A stretch of DNA of 64,000 nucleotides from Sparassis latifolia (taxonomy: Eukaryota; Basidiomycota; Agaricomycetes; Polyporales; Sparassidaceae): positions 3,242,116 to 3,306,115 of the forward strand of contig CM031557.1 of the NCBI GenBank assembly GCA_018466975.1, read 5' to 3'. The translations under genes were made by a program, and so were the position numbers. A model generated the notes under the pieces. It did no database searches. It was not told the DNA's origin and saw only the letters and a program-made list of their open reading frames with translations. Shown in pieces: positions 57,071 to 64,000 of this stretch; position 1 is the first letter of the stretch; each line of letters begins with the position of its first letter.

Positions 57071-59637
57071 ATGCCCTCTCCAACTCTCCATTCGCCTTCG
57101 GCTTCGCATCTTTCTCCCAACGCTACGTGCATTACTCACAAGCTCACTAGTGGCCCGCCCGCTCTGACGTCCGTGCCGGCGCAGAACACTCCGCGTCCTC
57201 GCAAACCAAAGAGAGCAGCCGACAGGCCCAGGCCCGAGCGCAGAGACGATGACGAGCCCCGGTTCACTACCGCCGTCCCGCCGTCCTCGTCGCGGAGGCT
57301 GCAGAACCCTCCCCGTCCGCGCAGACCTGCGCCACCACCTCTCGCTTCGTCTCCCTCGCGCGATCGCCTTCTCGATGGTACGTCTCTCGTCCTGTCACTT
57401 TCCTCTCTACTGACCGTGCTCTAGTCTTCGAGTCTCCACCAGACTATCCTCCACCGTCCTTTCAAGAGGCAATCTCCTCGCCCTCGCCCTTCTTCCCAGC
57501 TGTGTTCCCTTCGCCCAGCATCGTGGTCTCCTCGCCCGATCGCAGCCCGCCAGTTTCTCCATCTACCGAGCTCGCAACCTCGACCGTGCACGAGCAGAAC
57601 TCTGCCCCTGATTCTGAATCAAGCTCAGACGTGTCCAGCATCGAGTTTTTATCTCTGGACTCTTCGCAGGGATGGGAAGCGGATCGGGAGCTGGGACTGG
57701 GACTAGACCAGAGAGTCGTGAGGGAGTTCGAGCGCCAGCGTGCCTCCGAGTCCGTATCTGCCCTCGCCACCCCGCGCCCATCAGTGCCGAACTTGCCACC
57801 GTCCCCCCGAACGCGGTTGCGGTGCTGCTCGCACTGCGGATCCGTGTGTCCGCAAGATGGCGAGGACGAACATGCCAACGACCACGGGATTTCGATGCAC
57901 CGGAGCCCCCACTCGCGGAAGACGACGGGACGGTCCCCTTCTGATGATTTCGACATTACGACGCCGCCGTCATCGCCCATGACTAGCAGCCCTACCTCCA
58001 TTCTGGGCTTCTCGAGCCCGTGGGCGAGCAGTGTCACGCTGTCGTTGAGTAGTGTCTTGTCCTCGCACAAGTCGGTGCCCACTCTCAAGCGCAGAGAGAG
58101 TTTCGGCGTGCGACGGCTGTTCTCAAAGGGCAAAGATCACGAAATCACTCCTCTGCGGCCCCGCAGCGAGCTGTATGACTGGGAGGTTGTCGACCCATCG
58201 ATCGCGGAGGATGACCACTCCAGTTCCGAGTCAGGCTCACGCCCATCCAACGAGCGCACTGCGAATGTGCCTTCCCCGAACACACCCCGTTCCCTTGTGT
58301 ACCCGAGGGAGAAGCCTCTTCCACCGCCATCCCTAGCGTTTTTGAACCGCCCGGTGCGTCGCTCGCAGCAGCTCGGATCACCCATATCCCCCACGTCACC
58401 GACCTCTCCTACGTCCCCCGGCCGACCTTCTCTCCCGCAGAGATCTCCGATGCGCGCGGCTCCGCCTCCGCTCCTCGTTCTAGGCGAGAAGAAGTCCAGG
58501 CGGGTGCCACCTCCATCGTCGCCCAAGAAGGCCTCTGCGCACTCGCCGCTCGTGTCTCCCTCGGTGATTTGGAAGACGCCTGAGCAGACGTGCGAGGATG
58601 CGGAGCGCCAAGTAAGCTCTGCTCCTTCACCCAGCACCCCACGAACACCGTTCTCAGCGACGAGCCGTGCCTTCTCCCCGACGCGTACGCAACGTCCGTC
58701 GTTGTCCACGCCCACCCCGAAAGCCTAAAGGGCGCTCTCCCGATTCACTCATCGTCGCAAGCAAGTCCTTTCTCTTCATCGCGGTCCCAGCTGCGCCTTA
58801 CGCCCGTCTCGCCGCTCGCTATGGAGCGGGTCTCCTCGGCGTACTCGTCGGCGAACGCTACCCTCGGCTCACCTGTCACCCCAGCTACGCCGACTACACC
58901 GACGGGCCACTACCCTGGCCGTCCGCTACCCCAACTTCCGCACGAAGCGTCGTCGCCGTCGTCCGCTCCAGTGCCGCTGAGACCGCCATGCTTAGAAAAA
59001 GGTCATCCGCGCCCGGAAAATGTGGTCGTTCTTCCGAGCGCGTCTCCCCGCGTCGAACTGCGCCAATACTCCAACATCACCGATCTGGACGTGCTCGCGT
59101 CTCGGCTCGCGGAACAGAACGAGGAAGCGGGGGACGGGCGCACTTACGAGGTGGGTGGTATACTTCGTACTCGTCTTCGCGTATGTTGATCTTTGGGAAG
59201 GATTACCTCCTCGTGGCGGATGTCCTAGGTCCCGGCTCTCCGTCACCTTCCACTTCAGAGCCCGCGCAGCCCGTTGCACCACCCGCAAATGCAAACGCGC
59301 GCCCGGCATCCCCGTTCGTAGGGCGCGTCGAGGAGGAACGGCGCCGGGTGCTGAAGAACGGCACCGTCAAGGTCAAATTCTCGCTGCTCGGCGTCGTCGT
59401 GGACAAGTGTGGGATATGCCTCTCGCAGTTCCGGGTTGAGGAGCTCGCCGTGCTCGGGGCGACGTGCCAGCATGCGTACGTCACCAATGTCTTTGATTGA
59501 TCGGTGGAGATTGACTTCCTTTTCGTAGGTTCCACGAACGCTGCCTGCGCCGCTGGTTGGCGACGAGCCGGACGTGTCCTATATGCCGCATCGCGATTTC
59601 TCTGGCGGAGTACGACGCGCTGTCGTCGAGGCGCTGA
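57071..59637 (+). CDS. RING-H2 finger protein, probable E3 ubiquitin ligase
   Basis: Exons: 57071-57377, 57425-58611, about 58665-59150, 59201-59475, 59529-59637, giving about 787 residues. The acceptor of exon 3 could instead be at 58730. Most of the protein is a Ser/Pro-rich disordered scaffold (PPDYPPPSFQEAISSP, SPTSPTSPTSPG), with one Cys cluster, CCSHCGSVCP. The C-terminal 60 residues form a RING-H2 domain: CGICLSQFRVEEL, then CQHAFHERCLRRW across the 53-nt intron 59476-59528, then CPICR. The Cys/His spacing (CxxC, CxHxxHxxC, CxxC) is complete. Such proteins act as E3 ligases with E2 enzymes; the target is unknown. A helical VGRVEEERRRVLKNGTVK precedes the RING. Confidence 0.88.
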
Positions 59638-59965
59638 TGCCGGACTCTGTCTGTGCCGCTGTGCGGCCAGTGTGTATTACTGTTAGGAAATTTGTGCTTC
59701 GCTAGCCTTGCGCTATAGCGAGAACTCTTATCTCCAGTAGACTTTTACGACAGTTTGTATTACTAGCAGTTACCTTGAGCTCTATGGATTTTTTTGTCTT
59801 TTTTAGACTATTTCGCGAGGCTCGGTAGCCTTCGAATCGCGAATACGTATTCATGTATCTCCGGGTTCAGGGCAAACAAGTATATCGTGGTGGAGCCTCA
59901 CCCTACAGTACTTATCAGAAAAACAGATGTATCGTTTCAGGTGTCGGGTGACACCCATATATAGC
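59638..59965. other. 3' flank of the RING gene
   Basis: A+T-rich spacer with gene-end composition; no feature recognised. Confidence 0.5.
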
Positions 59966-59984
59966 AAGTCACCTTCCTTTTATG

Positions 59985-60105
59985 GAGTCACCCGAGGTGT
60001 TCGAGGTGTCGAGGGTGACCAGGTGACGAGGTGTTCGAGGTGTCGAAGGTGACCGGGTGACCGGGTGACCAGGTGACCGAGGTGTCGGAGGTGACCCGGG
60101 GTGAC
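59985..60105. repeat. GGTGACC/GGTGTCG short tandem repeat
   Basis: Repeated blocks of gaggtgttcgaggtgtcg and gaccgggtgaccgggtgacc run directly into the 21-bp minisatellite. Confidence 0.75.
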
Positions 60106-61105
60106 TGTAGGCCGCATACAGATAACTGTAGACCACATACAGAGTACTGTAGGCCACTCTAGACCGCATACAGAATGCCACAGACCGCATACAGAGCACT
60201 ACAAACCACTCTAGATCGCATACAGACCACTCTAGACCGCATACAGAATGCTATAGACCACATACAGACCATTATAGGCCATTATAGACCACATACAGAC
60301 CACTATAGACCGCGTACAGACCACTATAGAGCGCATACAGACCACTAGAGAGCGCATACAGATCACTATAGACCATCGTAGACCACGTACAGACCACTAT
60401 AGACCGCATACAGAGCACTACAGACCACTCTAGACCGCATACAGAATGCTACAGATCGCATACAGACCACTATAGACCATTATAGACCGCGTACAGAATG
60501 CTATAGACCGCATACAGACCACTATAGACCGCATACAGAATGCTATAAGCCACTATAGGCCACATACAGAACACCGTACGCCACATACAGAGTACTATAC
60601 ATTGCATACGAACATTTATAGACCACATACCGACGTTCGTAGACCACATACAAATATTCGTAAGACGGCATACAAAGATTTCCAAGCAGCATACAAATAT
60701 TTCTAAGCGGCACACAAAAGATACTTGTAAGCGACGTACCAATACTCGTAGATGGCATACAAATATTTCTAAGCGACATACAAATATTTCTAGGCGGCAT
60801 ACAAAAAAGACTTGTAAGCGACATACCGAGGCTTACCGTAGGCAGCATACAGAATACCATAGACGACATACAGAGCACAGTAGACGACATACACAGTGAC
60901 GTAACCGACATACCGACATTTCTAAGCAGCATACAAATATTTTTAAGTGGCGTACAAATATTTGTGGCGACATCTGACGCTTACCACTGGCGACATACAG
61001 GCGTCGTGGCGACATGGACATACCGACATTTGTAAGTGGCATACAAATACTTCTAAGCGGCAAACGAACATTTCTAAGCGACATACAAATATTTACGAGG
61101 GACGC
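60106..61105. repeat. 21-bp minisatellite, two sequence subfamilies
   Basis: The left part repeats catacagaccactatagaccg with variants. From about 60620 the unit changes to catacaaatatttctaagcg plus one base, also 21 bp. Since 21 is a multiple of three, the minus strand stays open over long stretches as heptapeptides (LYAVYSG-like and FVCRLEI-like), for example 60543-60932. That is a by-product of the period; there is no start, splice or domain evidence for a gene. Confidence 0.9.
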
Positions 61106-61273
61106 ACCAGACAACGTTATTTCGAGTATCCGTTAGAGGTTTATATTAGAGTCACACCACATTAGAGGTATTAGTGTTTCGGTTATGAGGCCTCCTAGGC
61201 CGGCCGTAGGGTCGCTGAGGGCGGGGGACCCCAACCCTAGGATGGGGGTTCGCTGAGCCGAGGGCTAGGGGTA

Positions 61274-61755
61274 CATGTCCGCTTTAGGAAGGAGGCCATT
61301 GCCGAACCCTATGGACAGTGCTGTAGGGCACGTGCGCCATCACTAGCGCTGGCTGAGGGGCCTCTGACCTGCGCGGCCGTCGCGGACGACCACGCATGGA
61401 AAGGCACAGGTGGCTGCACAGGCGAGGTGGCGTGGGGCGGCTGCGCTGGCCATGAGTGGCGTCGTGAGCGGCCGTTCGAGTTGCATGGGGTGCCAGGTCT
61501 GAGTTGAACCTGAGGCCAGGAACAGGTGTCCGCTTTGGGAAGGGACTGTTGCTGCACCCTACCGTAGAACACGTGCGCCATCACTAGCGCTGGCTGAGGG
61601 CCTTTGACCTGCGGCCGTCGCGGACGGCCGTGCGCGAGAGGCACATATGACTGCACAGGCGAGGTGGCGCGGGAGAAGCGGCACGCTGGCCATGAGTGGC
61701 GTCGTGAGACGGCCATTTCGTTGCAGTGTCGCGGAACCTGTCTCACCAAATATGC
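61274..61755. repeat. Tandem duplication, about 254-bp period
   Basis: Two copies begin at about 61274 and 61526. Both contain gtccgctttNggaagg, then cgtgcgccatcactagcgct, the GGCCGTC palindrome, gcacaggcgaggtggcg and gctggccatgagtggcgtc, in the same order. Confidence 0.85.
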
Positions 61756-61851
61756 TTGTGCGCAAAACAAAAAAAGAAAAAAGAGGTGTGAGCCAAGAGA
61801 TGATCAGTGTGTGCGCATATAAGGATGGAGGGACAGAATGCAAGTTTGGAT

Positions 61852-61951
61852 CATATTCCTTCATCCTCAAACATCCACTTGTGAGCCGCCGGGACGCAGT
61901 CCCGAGAAGCGGCGAACAAGTGGATGTTCTGCACCGAGGTGAAGGAATATG
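61852..61951. repeat. Compound 100-bp hairpin (three nested stems)
   Basis: The outer stem is catattccttca (61852-61863) with tgaaggaatatg (61940-61951). The middle stem is a perfect 12-bp pair, acatccacttgt (61871-61882) with acaagtggatgt (61916-61927). The inner stems are gccgc/gcggc (61885-61889 with 61909-61913) and cgggac/gtcccg (61890-61895 with 61899-61904), closing on a 3-nt loop. It could extrude as a cruciform or be a folded non-autonomous element. Confidence 0.9.
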
Positions 61952-62113
61952 AGAAGTGTTCTTCAGGGATATCGATCGAGATCGGATCTTCTGATCGAGG
62001 TGGATAAGCGGATCAGCGACCGGATATGGTGACGGGACGGAGGCATAATAATAATTAGGCCACGAGGAAGCCACCCCTCCCACACGAGGCGGGGTAAAGG
62101 GAGCCCTCCACGC

Positions 62114-62290
62114 GCGGCCGTCGGCGACGGCCATGCCTGTACACGCACGTTGCAGCACGCATGCCTCATGGCAGAGCGAGGAGGAGCAGGGGCGGCCGTC
62201 CGGGACGACCATCCGTGTACGTACATGCTGCAACACGTCGACCTCATGGTATGGGAGCTGTACCACATGCGGCCGTCGGTGACGGCCAGA
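62114..62290. repeat. GGCCGTC-N3-GACGGCC palindromes in a 78-bp tandem
   Basis: Palindromes lie at 62116-62132, 62194-62210 and 62271-62287, 77-78 bp apart with similar sequence between them (tgNacacgNacgttgca). Two more are at about 61375-61391 and 61613-61629. Arms are perfect GGCCGTC/GACGGCC in three copies and GACGACC in two. Confidence 0.85.
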
Positions 62291-62835
62291 TGACCTGCCT
62301 CGTGGGATCAGATATCGCGAGACGCGTTAGACGAGAAACTGTTTCGACGGTACATAAGATCAGTCGAGTGGGTAGTTTTGGCATTGTTCCAACCCCCTTC
62401 GTCGAACAAGTCAGTTTCACTATGCCTACTGTTACACTACCCGGAGCTCTGCTCGATCTGCAGCGCCGAAAGGACCTGTGGTCTTGGCGACTTGGGCGGC
62501 GCTGGTGCGCACCGATCACCCGCCGTGGTCACCGGAAGCCGAGAGAACCCGCCGAGGATGGGGCGCGAACATGGTGTTGGCGGTGAGGCGTTAGTGGAAA
62601 AGTATTTTAACACGGCGAAGAACAAGTTCGACTTCATGAAGAGGCAGGCGGACGAGTACAGCAAGGGCGCAACGCCTGGATCAATGGGTGGCGGATCGTA
62701 TCGTGCGTGCAAGGTGAGCGGTGGATGAGATATTGATAGAGGCGAACCGCGACCGTTGGCGTAATGCGGGCGATGAAGGCGAGCACGGTGAGTGTATGGA
62801 TTGAACTGGCGCGGAAAAGTACTCACATATGGTTA

Positions 62836-62966
62836 GGTTAGGTCCGTTAGGTTAGGTTGTTGTTAGGTTTTAGGTTAGGTTAGGTTAGGTTAGGTTAGGT
62901 TAGGTTGGGGTTAGGTTAGGTTAGGTTAGGTTAGGTTGGGTTAGGTTAGGTTGAGTTGGGTTAGGT
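62836..62966 (+). repeat. (TTAGG)n array 1, imperfect
   Basis: A 5-bp aggtt unit is repeated about 22 times with interruptions (ccgttagg, tgttgttagg, ttttagg, ttgggg). It lies between a plausible donor (gtgagtg at about 62788) and the next exon-like segment of the SNF2-like gene. Confidence 0.9.
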
Positions 62967-63841
62967 GCATTGCTGGGAGAGGTGGAGGAAGGTGGTGAAG
63001 CGGGACCAGGCGGCGATGAAGAAGAAGCGGGCGAAGTAGACAGGCTGTGGAAAGGTATGTGGCGGACCTGCGGACATAGTTGAGACTGGCGCTGCGCAGA
63101 GATGTCGGAGAAGGCGCCCGGCGAAGAAGGACCTCCGCTTGTTCGCGGCCACATCAAGGCGCTCATGGCGAGTTGGGCGATGCGGCGCGCGAGCGCTGGT
63201 GGCGAGTTGGCGGCGGAAGCGGCGCTGCAGGCGATGCAGGGCGCTGAAGAAAGAAGCGAGGACAAGACCGCGCCCGCGGTGAGTGCTCCGCCGTGCGAGC
63301 ACGACAGCAGAACTGACTTGGCATAACAGCACTCGCGCGCGATGCTCAGGCGCTCGACTCATTATCGGCGCGGCGGAGATCCTCGTTATGCAGAACGAGC
63401 TGAAGGAGGTGCTCGCGGCATGCGCCCAATGGCGGCGAAGAGGCGTCGCGCCCGAGTGTGCCAGGCGGGCCCGATGTCGGTCAGTGGGAGGGCGGCGTCG
63501 AAGAATTTAAGACAATGACGAGGAGGAGCTGCTAGAGGCCCTCGGGATTAGAAGGAGGATCCGGATTCGGCAGAAGCAGTCGAAGGAGGGCTCGTTGACC
63601 CGTGGAGCGAGAGTTCGACAAGCTGGCGCGGAGGACCTCGAGGACCTGGGTAGCGCTGGCACCAACTTCGTCGGCATGCTCGAAATGATGTTGAAGATGA
63701 TCAACGGTGAGCCGGTGTTACTGATGGATTCTGTAGGCGTCGGGAAGACCATGCAAGCGGTCGGTGTCATTGCATTGCGGCAGTGGTACCGCGAATATTA
63801 CACGCAGCACGGACGGTTCCCCGGGCTTGCAGGTGAGCACT

Positions 63842-64000
63842 TAGGGTTAGGTTAGGTTAGGTTAGGTTAGGTTAGGTTAGGTTAGGTTAGGTTAGGTTAG
63901 GTTAGGTTAGGTTAGGTTAGGTTAGGGTTAGGTTAGGTTAGGTTAGGTTAGGTTAGGTTAGGTTAGGTTAGGTTAGGTTAGGTTAGGTTAGGTTAGGTTG
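63842..64000 (+). repeat. (TTAGG)n array 2, nearly perfect, to window end
   Basis: About 31 copies of the 5-bp unit start 9 bp after the intron donor gtgagc (63833), with two 6-bp ttaggg units at the start and at about 63923. It continues past the window. The unit is 5 bp, not the 6-bp TTAGGG usual for fungal telomeres. The G-rich strand runs to the right. Confidence 0.95.

Larger units (their letters stand above)
62400..64000 (+). pseudogene. SNF2/helicase-like gene, degraded, runs off the window
   Basis: Coding pieces on the plus strand: VEKYFNTAKNKFDFMKRQ (62595-62650), an EANRDRWRNAGDEGEH exon (62738-62787), RKVVKRDQAAMKKKRAK (62980-63035), NELKEVLAACAQWRRRGV (63391-63445), DNDEEELLEALGIRRRIRI (about 63512-63570) and the ATPase start INGEPVLLMDSVGVGKTMQ with QAVGVIALRQWYREYY (63697-63800). 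GVGKT (63736-63750) is a Walker A motif, as in SNF2-type helicases, where LLMDEVGLGKT is usual. An in-frame stop and a one-base shift separate AASKNL from DNDEEE at about 63505, so this copy looks inactive. Introns at 62788-62967 and from 63833 contain the TTAGG arrays. Confidence 0.5.

Noticed and set aside
57462..58133. Long minus-strand frames opposite the RING gene (also 58137-58715)
   Set aside because: They are shadows of the Ser/Pro-rich coding exon on the plus strand.
60543..60932. Minus-strand open frame of 129 codons rich in Cys, Met and Tyr
   Set aside because: It is a translation of the 21-bp minisatellite; the period keeps it open, with no start context, introns or domain.
63842..64000. 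True chromosome end
   Set aside because: The array starts inside an apparent intron and the unit is 5 bp, not TTAGGG; a telomere cannot be claimed without sequence to the right.

Overview
The window looks like nuclear DNA of an Agaricomycete fungus, probably a polypore-type basidiomycete. The evidence is short (about 46-65 nt) GT-AG introns in almost every recognisable gene, small exons including microexons, typical Agaricomycete families (7-TM membrane proteins, F-box proteins, DUF1295 steroid-reductase-like proteins, sedolisin peptidases) and two conserved eukaryotic genes, condensin subunit 1 and phosphatidylinositol-4-phosphate 5-kinase. No ribosomal RNA, tRNA, CRISPR or intact transposon was seen. 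Exon-intron models were built by eye from splice sites, reading-frame continuity and family knowledge; no alignment or RNA evidence was available.

Layout. 1-7.6 kb: a degenerate repeat family, about 2.3-2.6 kb per unit, carrying TATA promoters, a conserved 3' motif and perfect TGACGTCA palindromes; a further copy lies at 28-29.4 kb. 8.4-9.7 kb: a 7-TM protein gene. 10.3-20.3 kb: mostly minus-strand fungal hypothetical genes (including a neighbouring pair at 13.1-17.0 kb) and an F-box-like gene. 20.3-28 kb: gene-poor, with a 19-bp tandem repeat and possible P450 debris. 29.7-31.5 kb: a complete 12-exon DUF1295 gene. 31.6-37 kb: a secreted sedolisin gene (minus strand), then a truncated second copy of the DUF1295 3' half. 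37.7-48.5 kb: the conserved core, with a small Ser-rich protein, an F-box protein, condensin subunit 1 and PIP5K. 49.5-51.7 kb: a GNAT acetyltransferase and a partial copy of its 5' end. 52.4-56.2 kb: a second sedolisin gene, an inverted duplicate of the first. 57.1-59.6 kb: a RING-H2 protein. 59.9-64 kb: repeat-rich DNA with a 21-bp minisatellite, a compound hairpin, repeated GGCCGTC palindromes, and a degraded SNF2-helicase-like gene whose introns hold (TTAGG)n arrays. The G-rich strand of these arrays points right, which hints at a subtelomeric position.

The most unusual structure is the pair of sedolisin blocks. They form a roughly 4-kb inverted duplication separated by about 16.5 kb of mostly housekeeping genes. 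Both gene copies read as intact. The arms differ by copy-specific insertions or deletions in a relic upstream gene, and by a roughly 200-bp TATA-containing module that is flipped in one arm relative to the other. The left arm is also sandwiched between a complete and a truncated DUF1295 copy, so the locus has been rearranged repeatedly.
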